From Myxocyprinus asiaticus (lineage: Eukaryota > Chordata > Actinopteri > Cypriniformes > Catostomidae): 64,000 nt of DNA. A program made the translations under genes and the position numbers. The stretch covers positions 52,251,001-52,315,000 of the forward strand of contig NC_059346.1 of the NCBI RefSeq assembly GCF_019703515.2, read 5' to 3'. The notes below the pieces were generated by a model. The model saw only the letters and a program-made list of their open reading frames with translations. It was not told the DNA's origin and did no database searches. Shown here piece by piece: positions 13,701 to 25,500 of the stretch (position 1 is the first letter of the stretch; the number at the start of each line of letters is the position of its first letter).

Positions 13701-16700
13701 AGCGTAGCAAATGTCTAAACACCAAAATAAAACACGCTTCAGTCTAAGATTTCTAACCTGAAGCGAGGAAAGCGCCACAGCCCCGCACAGACAGATGAGA
13801 GGGTAGATGGGAAACAAAAAACGCTCCTCTTTATGTGGACGAGTGAAGAACACCAGCATCCATAGGTACATTGGTGACAGGGTTAACCAGTATGGCCGGC
13901 CCAGGTTCTGTACTGCAATATATGCAATAAAAATGTGCATTTTTAATAATGTGTTCAGCAAATCGCAATCAAATGGTGGGAAGAGGACAACTTTAAGGCT
14001 TATCCATAACAATACTCCATTCTTACCATTGAACCTTTGAAGCAGTGCCTCCATAAGAGCAGTGAGAGGAAGAGAAAACAGGGCCAACACAAATACAATG
14101 TTGAAATTCAGAAAACCATTCACAAAGTAGTAATGCCATGGCTCTGTGCCTGTAAGAAGGAAAAACCTTAAGTATAAGCATTGATCATTTCCACTATCTA
14201 ATGACACTTAAGATAGAATTATGCCAAATACTTAAGATTGAAATTAACATTAATTCCCTCAGCTAAAATATTCAAAGGAAAGTGATAAAAATAGTTTGAG
14301 ATTTACCATAGAGATCTGGTCCATGAGGGGTGAATACATTGTAGAGTATTATATTCAGAGGAGCAATCACCAGCTTGCCATAGTAGTAGCTGTCAACCAC
14401 AACAACAGGAACCTACAGAAAACAAACAATGGTAAAAAAAAAAAAAAAAAAAAAAAAAGAATTCGATTGATTACGTCATTATAATGCCTTGATTCGGGAT
14501 ATTCTTGATTTTAAAATGGTATTTTGCAACCTAAATGGAATGTCAAATCAATGCATTTCCTAACCAGAAAGAGCAGCAACGCCACCAGAGTCCATGTGAT
14601 AAAACTTTTCCACTTCTTCTTCAACAACAGCAGGTCAAAGGCAATGGGTATGCTGCAATAAATAAGTCAACATAGCCCAAATTGATCTTGTTAGCTGACA
14701 ACACATCAGGATTATTCTTATGACAGATCACTTTGGATTAGGTATCTTTAACTATTATGTAGTGAAGCATTTGATACAATGTGCTTATTATGAACATACG
14801 TGTTGTTGCATTGTACTTACATTTAAAGCACCTGCATTTAATTACATCTGTAGTTACACTGTTAGCCTTAACCCCTAATCCTAAACCCGACCCTTCCCCA
14901 CCTCAACCTCAGTAGCAGCAAATGTGAATCTTGTGAGAATTTTGCAGAACAACAACAGTTACATGATAAGTGCATTGTGTTGTATGTATTTTAATGTTAG
15001 TACATTAAAAGTACACAGTAGTTAAAAGACACCTAATATAAAGTGGGACCCAATAGGACGTTGAATGTCACTTACCCCAGCAGAGCGCTGAAGGGCCAGC
15101 CCACTATGGCCCCCGCTGCAATACCCAATACAGCCAGACTGGGGCGCCCCTGGAACCAGCCAGTCATAGCTACCACGGTGCTGTACATGCAAAAGGTGCT
15201 GGGGAGGAAAGCTAAATATGACACAAGAAGACACACAAGCAAACGTTACACTGCAGTGCATACCTATAATTATGTCATAGAAGCAGAACAGCAGCAAGAC
15301 ATAATTCTATTATCTAAAATGTCTAGTAATAAATCAAATGATAGATAATATCCAGGGGTTAAATTGGGGTAGATCGGCCTGGAACGGCGATTCAAAAAAG
15401 AAAAAAATATATATATTTGCAGTTTGTTAGTCACTGCAGAGAGGCTCCAGTTCAGTTTTTTTTTTTTTTTTTATGCATTCCATCTCTATTTAGAGAGTGT
15501 GCTTGCTCGAAAACACCTTTAAAAGTTAAAGGAATGGTTCACCCAAAAATGAAAATTCTCATCATTTTCTCACCCTCATGACATCCCAGATGTGCATGAC
15601 ATTCTTTCTTCTGCTGAACACAGACAAATATTTTTAGAAGAATATTTCAGCTCTGTATGTCCATACAATGCAAGTCAACAAAACTTTGAAGCTCCAAAAA
15701 GCACATAAAGGCAGCATAAAAGTAATCCATATGACTCCAGTGGTTAAATCTATATGATAAGTGTAGGTTTGAAACAAATAAATATCCTTTTTTCGATAAA
15801 TCTCTTTCACATTCTTCTTTTGTTTTTGGTGATTTGTATTCTTCATGCATATCGCCACCTACTGGGCAAGGAGGAGCATTTTTTGTAAAAAAGGACTTAA
15901 ATATTGATCTGTTTCTCACCCACACCTATTACATAACTTCTGAAGACATGGATTTAACCACTGGAGTCATATGGATTACTTTTATGCTGTCTTTATGTGC
16001 TTTTTGGAGCTTTAAAATGTTGGCACCCATTGTGAGGACTTACAGAGCTGAAATATTCTTCTAAAAATCTTCGTTTGTGTTAGGCAGAAGAAATGAAGTC
16101 ATCCACATCTGGAATGGCATAAAGGTGAGTAATGAGAATTTTTATTTTTAGAACTATCCCTATAATTAGATGAGCATTATGCTTCCATCTAGTCAGTCTC
16201 TAAATCTGATCCGCTACAGAGCGACACTCTTAACAGGGTGTGTTGCACAGGCACTCAGCTGCCCACCTTTGTTTCCATTAATTCACAAATTAATATGCAA
16301 CCAGTGCTCTAACTCCTGGGTATCACCAATTATTATCGCTAAGTTTTGACTAACCTGCAGAGCAGCAGAACATCCCTGCACTCAAGACAAGGAATGCCAA
16401 GAGAAGACGTCCCACATGCAGGCCAAACTTCTTACACACGGCCCTGAGCAAGATCCATGACATGAGATTTGTAAGCCATTTTAATTGCATCACAATGGAA
16501 ATTTCACCTACTTTAGCCTAATGTAAATATAATATGCTGAACTCACTTGTAGAAATAGAGCTCACACACACAACAGGTAAAAGCTAACATGCAGCGCAGG
16601 AAGTAAAACACCAGGACCTGAATGGGAGAAAGAAATCAGAACAACAAATGAGTTGACATGTTTAGTACTTGGTTCTCAAATGAATAGACACAAGTAACCA

Positions 16701-19696
16701 GTAAATGCAGGCATTTAATAAATGGTACTATTTTATTTCAATTTTAGATTTTGACATTCCAGTGAGGTTAAGTATCTACCTCACTGGTCATAGAAATATT
16801 CTGTTGCACTTCAAGTGCTTAAAAACACAAAAGCGGTAATCAGTCATGTTGGGACTGGTAACTGGTTTACCTTGTTGGTTTGTAATATTTTGGAATGAAA
16901 GCAGGCAGGAAGGGCATGGAGCCAAAGATAGGCATAGGACCGAATCGCGTAGGCCGGAGAATACTCCCATGTCTGCATTCCTGTTCCATACAGTAGGTAG
17001 TGAGTCTGGCCAGCAAAAAAAAAAAAAAAAAAAAGAAAAAGAAAAAGAGAGTGAAAAATTAGCTTTTAAGAATGTCTCGAGTAACTTTTTTAAATATCAA
17101 ATTTTTTTGTTTACATGAAGAATATTTATATTCATTTATACGGCCCAGTGATCGGAGGTTTAACCCTTACTCACTGTTCATTAGAGGTTTACAGTTTTAC
17201 TGTCCAGGTCGAATTTGACCCAAAATATCAAATGTGTAATTCTGCCCTTTTTTAAAAAAATTATGTAATAACTCTAACTTTATTCAATTAAAAACACTAA
17301 AGTTATGCATTTTGGGGGGATTTTACGGTATTCCCCCCCCCCCCCCCCGTATTTACCTCTAAATTACTAACTCCATTCATTTTCATATAGAAAACACATT
17401 TTATGTTATCTTCACTTCTATAAAAAAAATTAACTTCAGAAATATAAATAAATAAATAGTCAAAATAACAAAATATCTCAGACATGTGGACCATCTGCTG
17501 GAATAAAATAAAAATTATATGAAATAAAAATTATAACCAGTAGATGGCCTCAAGAGCTCCATACATTGGCTGATCTCTATAACCTAATGTTGCTGTAACA
17601 AACTTCATTTCTGATATTATTGCAAGTTATGCATTGGATATATATTTAGACATTAGATAAAACAATTACTTGTCAAACTGTAGCATTTTTCTAAACCAAT
17701 TGTGTGAACATATTTTGTAATGATGGCCCAATATGCGGTCAAACCTGACCATGCTGTTACAGTCAAATCTGACTAATTATTTTATTTATTTTCAAACATC
17801 AAAATTCTAGCATAAACGGTCACACAGGGTGTGGGTGTGGTACTTTGGTATGGGTGAACATGTTTGTCAAAATGACCCAAACAGCGATTAAGGGTTAAAG
17901 TGACCACAATATAATTTTTTCCCCCTAAAGGGTCAACTTACAGGGTGATTCACACATTTTACTTTTACTATTACATAGTTTTCCATAATTATTCTCATTA
18001 CCGTAACAATCATTGTATTACAGTTAAAAAGATGCTGTTGTATAAGGAATTTATTTTTTATTAAAATCAGAAAAAATGAAAAGGCAGTACCAAAGGAGTA
18101 CTAATATGTTGTATAAATATTTTACATCATAATATTGTTTTCTTACATTGCCATAGTGAGAACTGGGGGGGTAAAATGTGCATAACTGTCATGAAAAAGG
18201 GGGGCTTTATTTTCTATATGCAAAATATAAATTTCTTATTTTTTCTTTTGAATTTAGAGTAAAATAGAACCAGGGCATTTCTTGACAGGTTTCATGAGAA
18301 TCACCCTATACATTTAGTTCAAGTTTATCACACCAAAAAAAGTTGCAATTTAGTTTTTTTAAGATCATTTCCACCCCATCTCTCTGGCCCCTAGAATTAA
18401 ATGGGCCATTTTAGCAGCTGTACCATTAACACTTCTATATAAACACCCTATTTTTGCATGTGAAATAAGTAACAAACTATATGCAAATGGTCAGGAATAG
18501 ACATGGTCATCTACTGGATATATAACTCAAGTTCATAGTGAAAAGAACTGCATCTGGACAGACTCATTGCTGGGCAAAACAGTGTCACAAATAAAGTGTA
18601 AACAATGAACTGAGAACACGTGCAACTCACTGGCTCCCAGTAATTGTAGGTTTCATCACAGTCAGAGATGTTACTGAGTAAAGCCGCACAGAAGCGAGCT
18701 GAGACTAAGCACTTGAATGCCGTGGAGCCCTCAGGAGCCCACACCTGTCCTGCCTTACTGGATGACCTGTAATGGAGAGTGGGGTATTGGAGGTAATGTG
18801 CTTGCTTATCAGAGAGCAAACTAATCCAAGTAGGTATTGCTGCAGCCTGGAGATCTCCAGAAGAGGGCGGGAAAACCACAGAATGGGGCGGGGTTACTCC
18901 AAAACACACGGTTAGAGACTGGAGCTCCCGCCCCTTTTTGGAGATCGGCCTGTAGCAACTAATAAGCAATAGGGGGACAGAGCACAGGATTGTTATACAA
19001 GGTTGCCATTTTACTTATTTATTTTCAACTATATCATTCTAAATAATAATAATAATAATGTAACAGAATGACAATAATGTCAGTTGCGTGTGATTATATT
19101 GCTCTGCGTTGTTCAGCTAATGACAGTGTAAGAAGATTATGAAATGTGCGAATGTCAACCAAAGACTGTTGGGCTATGTTATGATACACAGCATCAAATG
19201 TATTCATACGCAATTGGCAGATGTTTCCTAGTGCTACATAGTGTCACTAAATAAAATATTCAACACATCCACTTTTAATATGATCAGCTGGCTATGAGAC
19301 GCCGATCAGTGTTTTCCTGCATACCAGTGAGTGAATGAATGAATGAATGAATGAATGAAAAGCGTCATGTTACAATGAAGTATCACAGGGACCGATTAAA
19401 ATGGAGTGACAGTACATTGTCTCTTTCCGAAGCCTTGGACAGGTTATGAACACTGTATGTTTACCTCTCCTTTATTAACGCATTAGCGAGCTAGCAGTGA
19501 GCTGTCAAGAACAGTAAACATATTACATTGCGCACGGGCTGCTTACTTACTCATTTCGTGGGTCACTTGACTTATTGTCCTCAACACATTTGTCGTCTTT
19601 TGTTGCTCGGTTGTCAGCGCTTGGTGTGTTGTTCACGTTGTTGGCATCTTGTTTGCTTCCCCGTCTGCTGCGTTGACGGAGTCCCTTCGACGCCAT
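4769..19696 (-). CDS. alg9: ALG9 alpha-1,2-mannosyltransferase, complete, 15 coding exons
   Basis: ALG9 (family GT22, multi-spanning ER membrane protein) adds two alpha-1,2 mannoses from dolichol-P-mannose to the lipid-linked N-glycan precursor. Exons, 5' to 3': 19551-19696, 18631-18766, 16871-17005, 16547-16617, 16355-16443, 15076-15211, 14565-14652, 14307-14412, 14027-14149, 13758-13912, 13214-13343, 11200-11347, 10983-11112, 8240-8370, 4769-4892. They join in phase to 615 codons plus TGA; the human protein is about 611 residues. The start MASKGLRQR matches the family. The conserved [11 protein letters not shown] is at residues 84-94 and the GT22 motif HKEERF at about 370-375. C-terminal blocks [11 protein letters not shown] and [17 protein letters not shown] are present. 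All introns are GT..AG except the last, whose donor is GCAAGT. No lesions seen. Confidence 0.96.
5112..6734 (-). mobile_element. Tc1-like transposon (DD34E), degenerate, in alg9 intron 14
   Basis: Flanked by TA on both sides (5110-5111, 6735-6736). The inverted ends are CAGTTGTGCTCAAAAGTTTG and its complement. The minus-strand transposase shows the HTH linker SGRPRKIS, catalytic Asp in IWSDETKIE, Asp in QHDNDPKH and Glu in LNIIEPLW, with 34 residues between the last two. It is interrupted by a TGA at 6040-6042, another TGA at 5473-5475, and a frame change near 6262-6290, so it cannot make full transposase. Confidence 0.92.
6829..7143. repeat. Tc1-type MITE remnant
   Basis: The left end 'cagtggtgtccaaaaatctg' and right end '...gttttggaccctac' resemble eroded inverted ends of the fish Tc1 type (cagtggggtccaaa). 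A related right end lies near 46485-46506. No coding capacity. Confidence 0.45.
7390..8140. repeat. Fold-back MITE with about 280-bp arms
   Basis: The left arm starts 'taaagggattgttcaccc' and the right arm ends 'gggtgaactattccttta'. The arms are long inverted copies: the left has 'ccatacaatgcaagtgaatgg' elements and the right their complements. Related copies: 15526-16163, 21967-22354 (one arm), 32387-33262, and single-arm scraps near 10620-10702, 51747-51820 and 54355-54437. This resembles the Angel-type fold-back MITEs of cyprinids; the name is from memory and unchecked. Confidence 0.75.
8392..8940 (+). mobile_element. LINE-1 ORF2 3' fragment
   Basis: Read in shifting frames the plus strand gives the C-terminal end of an L1 reverse transcriptase: a Cys-rich [18 protein letters not shown], then FCPRLCILG, and in the frame open from 8540 [19 protein letters not shown] and EMGRVAAF. 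It ends with AATAAAACTGTTAATCAGAAA, a typical L1-like tail. Frameshifts and stops show a dead 5'-truncated copy in alg9 intron 13. Confidence 0.75.
9309..9707 (+). repeat. tRNA-derived SINE, copy 1
   Basis: The head GGGCCTGGGTAGCTCAACGAG looks like a tRNA 5' part with an A box, followed by a B-box-like AGTTCAATTCC. A shared body follows ('ggtctcctaagcaac', 'catggggtaacctcctcg', 'gtggttcgctctc') and the copy ends in an A-rich tail near 9690-9707. Three more copies lie at 35547-35959, 39002-39436 and 59451-59868. Confidence 0.85.
9942..10260 (+). mobile_element. Possible solo LTR
   Basis: A 319-bp segment begins TGTGGGCGTGGCC and ends TTACCACA, the TG...CA ends of an LTR. It has a TATA-like ggataaaag near 10060, a (GA)n run at 10094-10111 and AATAAA near 10187. 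The flanking five bases do not match convincingly, and no internal retroelement coding region is beside it. Confidence 0.45.
11873..12474. repeat. Fold-back MITE flanked by TTAA-like ends
   Basis: The left end 'ttaaaggaatatttcgggttc' reads into 'aatacaagttacactcaatcgacagcatttgt'. The right end is its complement ('acaaatgctgtcgattgagc...gttcctttaa'). A second pair of inverted segments (cccattcacttccactgtaac against tacagtgaagcacttacaatgg) lies inside. It is in alg9 intron 11 and has no coding capacity. Confidence 0.75.
15526..16163. repeat. Fold-back MITE, same family as 7390-8140
   Basis: The left arm begins 'ttaaaggaatggttcaccc' and continues through 'tccatacaatgcaag'. The right arm from about 15940 carries the inverted counterpart ('gagctgaaatattcttct') and ends near 'agaactatcccta'. 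It is in alg9 intron 5. Confidence 0.75.
17160..17897. repeat. MITE with TTAACCCTTA / TAAGGGTTAA ends
   Basis: The short inverted ends TTAACCCTTA and TAAGGGTTAA enclose AT-rich sequence with paired 'gtcgaatttgaccc' and 'gtcaaatctgac' motifs. TTAA at both outer ends would fit a piggyBac-like target, which is an inference. A poly-C run is at 17333-17348. It lies in alg9 intron 2. Confidence 0.5.
19322..19358. repeat. (GAAT)n microsatellite
   Basis: A perfect run of about eight tetranucleotide units in alg9 intron 1. A shorter run of the same motif is at 25946-25968. Confidence 0.9.
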
Positions 19697-19960
19697 GTTT
19701 CTACAGGCCGCGCGTGGCGTTATGATCACTCTGAACGCAGCCAGAGTGTCTATCAAGGCAAGTCAGCCCACTCGGCAGCCATCACAAGCGGCCGTAGCAT
19801 AAAAGTACTAAGGCGCATGCGCGTTTTAGAGTTGATTGACAGACTGTCTCCGTATCTGAAAGCTGAGTGGCTCTTTTACCTGTAAGGCGGGACTTTTCTA
19901 CAACCGCATTTTATTAGAGGTGCTCCATCTCTGCTAAACCGTCTCTGACGCAGCGGAGCT
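19697..19960 (-). promoter_or_regulatory. CpG-rich alg9 promoter with NRF1-type palindrome
   Basis: The sequence just upstream of the alg9 start codon is much richer in CG dinucleotides than its surroundings. It contains the palindrome GCGCATGCGC at 19813-19822, the core of the NRF1 consensus, 117 bases upstream of the ATG. No TATA box is evident, which fits a housekeeping CpG promoter. Activity is inferred, not shown. Confidence 0.5.
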
Positions 19961-19985
19961 CAATGGAACTGGCGCAACACTCATG

Positions 19986-20539
19986 CACAGATCAGCCACA
20001 ACATTAAAACCACCTGCCTAATATTGTGCAGGTCCCCCTCGTGCCACCAAAACAACGCCAACCCGCATCTCAGAACAGCATTCTGAGATGATATTCTTCT
20101 CACCACAATTGTACAGAGTGGTTATCTGAGTTACTGCAGCCTTTCTGTCAGCTCAAACCAGTCTGACCATTCTCTGTTGACCTCTCTCATCAGCAAGGCA
20201 TTTCTGTTCACAGAACTGCTGCTCACTGGATGTTTTTTTGTTTTTGGCACTATTCTGAGTAAATTATAGAGACCGTTGTGTGTGAAAATCCCAGGAGATC
20301 AGCAGTTACAGAAATACTCAAACCAGCCTGTCTGGCACCAACAATCATGCCACGGTCCAAATCACTGAGATCACATTTTTCCCCCATTCTGATGGTTGAT
20401 GTGAACATGAAATGAAGCTCCTGACCCGTATCGGCATGATTTTTTATGCACTGCACTATAATCACATGGGTGATTGTTGGTGCCAGATGGGCTGGTTTGA
20501 GTATTAGGCAGGTGGTTTTAATGTTGTGGCTGATCGGTG
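19986..20539. mobile_element. Non-autonomous Tc1-like element
   Basis: The left end CACAGATCAGCCACAACATT and right end TGTTGTGGCTGATCGGTG are inverted copies about 36 bases long (to 'cacctgcctaat'), with TA directly after the right end. On the minus strand it keeps part of a Tc1 transposase N-terminus, including RGMIVGARQAGLSISVTADL and the second helix FSHTTVS. No DDE region remains. A 5'-truncated relative is at 25980-26351. Confidence 0.75.
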
Positions 20540-22531
20540 TATGATTATGGTGTAATTCAATTAAAACCAAATTTAAAAAATGAAAATGCTAAAATTGTCC
20601 TAACTAAAAGTACTGTACCAGAATGGTAAAGTACAATAATGGGATCAGATGGTACTGAATAATTACCATATTCATATATCATGGAATTATGATAGGCTAC
20701 CGTGTAAAAAAAAAAAAGTATTAGTATGGTGTTTTTTGCTATTGTGGCTTTGTAATGTAAATACTTGGCACTATATTATTTACTATATAATGAAACATGA
20801 TGAAACATTTAGACTTTTTCAAACTTTTTGATGCCAAGGTCGTTCAAATATGATGATCCTTGTGGAGGGCCCCCCTACTTAAAAATAAAGTGAAAAATAA
20901 AGACAGCTATATTTTTTGTTTATAGACCCATTTATACTATGTGAGAAAAATAGTGAACGTGATATTCTGAAGACAACATGTTTGAGAAATTTAATAATCG
21001 GCATACTACAGAGTGAAATATTTAATAATATGTATCTTTTTCCCCACTATTAGAGTAATGTTAGAAACATTTTCAATTCCAATTTATTTGTATAGGGCTT
21101 TTCACAATAAATATTGTACCAAATCTGTTTTACACAGAACCCCCAGTAAATGAACACTAAGAAATATATAAATATTTGTTCATAACCTATGTAACTATAT
21201 GCAGATCTGCTTACCACAAATCATCTCATAATTTCTGTTCTTTAAAAAGCAGAATGATACAGTAACAATGTCAAATTCAGTACATTTTTGTTTGTTTTTT
21301 GTACTGAAATGTTCAGCTGACTCCAAGCACCATATGTAAGGTCAGTACTTTAAAAAAAAAACAAAAAACCTTCAGATGAAATGAAATTAATTGAAAGCGA
21401 TGCCTAAACATGCATAATAAATTCATGTACCACTAGAAATAGGGCACAATTCATAACAGCAATTAATTCATTTCCAAAACCTCATTGCATTTCACTAAAT
21501 GAAAGTGTTTCATAGTACTACAGAAATTTGTAAACATTTCTTGGATGCCTTTTTAAAACAAACCTACACACTCTGACGGTAAAATCGTAAAGATTCATAC
21601 AACTTTTCTAAATTTGGCAAATTCGTATTAATTCGTACGACTTTCACTACAGCCAATGATGTCACTGGACATCGTTTCCATCTAACATATGACAATTAGT
21701 TGCTTCTGTCACACACAACAGCTTCCTATCATGTTTACACACTCTACTGATTGGTTAAGTTTAGATAAGGGGGTTGGATAAGGGCATAATATTAATAAGC
21801 ATGTCATTAACACCTCGTACACGAACTCGCGCTTACTTCCACATTAGACATCCGGGCATTTGTACATGATGAAATCGTACAAATTCATACAACTGAACTG
21901 GCACTAAATCATATAAAATAGCCAACTCATAAAATATGTAAAAATTTTCATGAGACTGGGTTGAACAAACCACATGCAAGTGAATGGTGACCAGACCTTT
22001 CAAGCTTCAAAATTTGTTCACTTTCACAATTCATAAAGTGAAAGTGGAGATTTATAGTAAAAAAAATTATTGAAATATTGATCTGTTTCTCACCTACACT
22101 TATGCTGCTTCTGAAGACATGGATTTAATTACTGGAGTTGTATGGATTACTTTTATGTGGCCTTTATGTGCTTTTTGGAGCTTGAAAGGTCTGGTCACCA
22201 TTCACTTGCATTGTATGGACCTACAGAGCTAGAAAATTCTTCTAAAAATCTTCATTTGTGTTCTGCAGAAGAAAGAAAGTCATACACATCAGGAATGACA
22301 TGACAGAGTAAATTATTAGATAATTTTCATTTTTGGGTGAACTATCCCCTTAAGCTTTCACTTTTGTTGATTTATCAGAGAACTACAGAACAAATCCTCA
22401 GTTAAAATATACAGACTCACTCAGTTTGCTTATACTGTATATATATAAAGCTAAACTTAATATACATTAATATCTGAGTTTATACATCCTTTTGATATGC
22501 TCTGTGTAAATCATTACTTATGCCTCTTTGA
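20540..22531. other. Spacer between alg9 promoter and fdxacb1 remnant
   Basis: AT-rich, without a credible gene. It contains one arm and centre of the fold-back MITE family (21967-22354). Around 21560-21960 are 'aaatcgtaca' and 'catgagactgggttg' motifs related to the element at 35030-36092. Confidence 0.5.
21967..22354. repeat. Fold-back MITE, partial copy
   Basis: It carries the centre and right arm of the 7390-8140 family ('tctgtttctcacctacactta', 'cattgtatggacctacagag', terminal 'gggtgaactatccccttaa'). The outer part of the left arm is missing. Confidence 0.7.
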
Positions 22532-25500
22532 TCACCTCAGGGTTATCTGCAGGCGAAGAGGTAACAGTCTCCGTAGCTGATTCTGTAGTCCCAATACCTG
22601 GTTGTGAAAGAGGGCACGGTCCAATGACTGATAAGTCAGCCTATAGCAGAGGCTTGCATGACCCATGTGTGGGTGATCTACTAATGCTACATCCAAGTGG
22701 CCTCTCGCACAAAGGCATGAAAATCCAGTTCGTCATAGCTATCTGGGTCCATCCAGAAACTGATGTCATGTGAGAAGCTTGGTGGGTAAAGAGATAATGG
22801 GCAAAACGTTCCAAGTGGATTGAGTTCAAAGTCCTTAAGAAAGCGAGGATTGGCACTCCAAAGCAAAGCTGAAGATCAGAGTGGCTAAATGATCCAAGTT
22901 TATTGAGACAAGATTTAATTGTAGACCTTCATTAAGATCTGAAACCAAAGGGAAAGATGCAATCCGTCCAAACTTGGGAAGCATCTTTGAATTCATCCAC
23001 ATTTGCTGCTCTACATCTGTCTGCCCCTCTTCAAAGGAGATGCCATAAGAAGCAAGCAGTGACTCTAAACAGTCTTGGAAGCACTGGAGAGGATGAGATT
23101 CAGCCAGGAACATTCCCACCAGTAAAAGCTGGTGGAAAACAGGAGAAAGGCTTGGGGAGATGGGAACTCTCTGAAAGGCCAGGCCACTGACCGCATGAAG
23201 TGTACCAGGGCTGAAGTCCTCATTCTGCGTGATCTCCTGGACATTAAGTAACAGAGACGGCCGTAGTGCATAGCTGCCAGTAAAGCTTTGTTGGTCCTTC
23301 ATTGACTCACAGATTTGTTGCTCATTTTCACTTCGGTCAAATATATAGGTGTCAGCTGGTTTAATCCAGTAGATGTCCGAGTGGGTCAGACTGGAGTCAC
23401 ATGCCTGAAGCTTTTCTGGTAGGTATAGCTTAACAGTTCTGGGAAGTCCTCATTCATAGTGCATACAGGCCACACTGACTTTAGCTCTCTCAATAAATGT
23501 TCCTGGACAGTTTTCACTGGGTGGTGTGACTGCTGACCAAGGAAATTCCTGACACTCAGAAAAAGGTTATCAATAAACAGGTATCCACTAGTGATCGATC
23601 GATGTGGGTTTTTTAATGGCCGAGGCCCATACCGATATATAGAGAGCAGAGTGGCTGACAGGCTGATATAATGCAGTTGTGTATATACATATACATCACA
23701 AACTCGTGTGAAAACACACGGCCCCATTCTAGGAGACAAATTACCAATGTAAACAAATACCGATGTACAGGACCACTGCTTCTCTGTTCTGAGTCACTCG
23801 GGTATGGTCTTGGGTGAAAAGACAGAAAAGAAAAAAATTTGTTGGATGGAGTGATGTTAAAAGATCGAATTTTAGTGCTTGTTCGCCATCTCCATTTCTT
23901 CGTGGTCCAGTGTTGTGGCCGTGCGGTGAATTTCATTTAAGGTTTGAATTGTGGAGCATCATACACTACAAGATTTTCTGTATAGTCGGCCCTAAAATAT
24001 TAAACAAGTTCAATAATCTCCAACTAGATGTAATCATTTAACTATCTTTCCAATTTGATGACATTTTGTTCCACTCCTGAGTAATTGATTAACCTCTGTC
24101 CTGACCTTGTACATGCATATATCGCCTCTCACCTGTTTGATCGCTTGATTTCGCTCCAACTTTATCTCACAAAAACAAACTCTCTCTTCTGAGAACTTGA
24201 TATTGCCAGTTACCTCACAATAAGATAAACACTGCAACATATATTAGCTGTAATTCAGTATATCACAAGCCATAACAGCTAAAGCTGTGGCAATCATGGG
24301 AGAGAAATCCAGCATGTCTTGCACTAGAGAGTGGATCTGCGAGAGCAGTTTTTACATTTGTCTACAATTTTTTTGTTGTCGATAATTTTGATTGATCGTT
24401 TCAGCCCTTGTATTTGAATACACTAAAAATGTTAACTATAATGAGACAATTTCAAATGTACAACGTATCTGGGAAATTAAAACTAATATGACAAATAGAC
24501 ACTGATGGAAATTTTACAACTCAGTCCATCAGATATTTGTAGCAAAACCTCTCTATGTGACCTGTGAAGCTGGTACTCATGTGTCAGTGGCAAAAAATTC
24601 AGAAAATACAATGAACAAGAACACAGGTGAACATAGGTGAGGGAAAAACAAGCCCTGAGTCTCTATTTACATACTATCCATACTAAATAAAATGTGACAA
24701 GAACAAAATGTCAGCCAAAGAAGTTTGTCATAACAATGTGATCTTCATGGAAGTACACCTGGGCACAGAAGGAGGACTGAAAAGTGTGACGCATAGTACA
24801 ATGTTTTTTTTTTATTTTTTTTAATTTTTTTTTTTATGGCATCTGCTCTTTTAGGTTGTGGTTTTGATATTATTATACAGTATATTAATCTATGGCCATT
24901 TTTAAATAAAGTTTCTATTCATTGAATGTATTTAATGTTTTGGAGGCTATCAGTTTACACAGCCAATAATTAAAAAATCCCATATATCATTCCATTTATT
25001 ATCTCTGCAATATATTGGTCGACCACAAGTATCCACTAAATTCAAGGAAATAGATGAAGGAATGAGTGTAATGGTGGAAGTTTCTTTCAAAAAGTTAACA
25101 GCCCATTGTGTTTTGCATAATATGATAGACAGACAAATGGATGGCCTCTCTTCCAGCCATATCCAATTTTATTAAACATGTAAATGATGTAAACAAACGG
25201 CATGGCCATGTCATCACTAAATCGCCACTTAGCGGAATATTTATAAGACAGTGTAGGGGAGTCTTAATGTTGTTTCAAACCCTTTCTTTGCATCTTTTTC
25301 TCCATACAATGAAAGTGAATGGTGACTGAGGCAAATATTCTGCCTTTACTGTTTCACAGAAGAAAGTCACGTGTGTTCGGAATAACATTAGTGTGATTAA
25401 ATGATCATTTCATAATTTTTATCCAGTTTGGATGATTATGAGCTAATTTAGGTTGATGTATCCATCAGCAGCAGCAACAAGGTATAACTTACCTGTTCAA

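Noticed and set aside
22641..22856. 71-codon minus-strand frame in the fdxacb1 region
   Set aside because: It is an out-of-frame shadow; the FDX-ACB blocks lie in the other frames.
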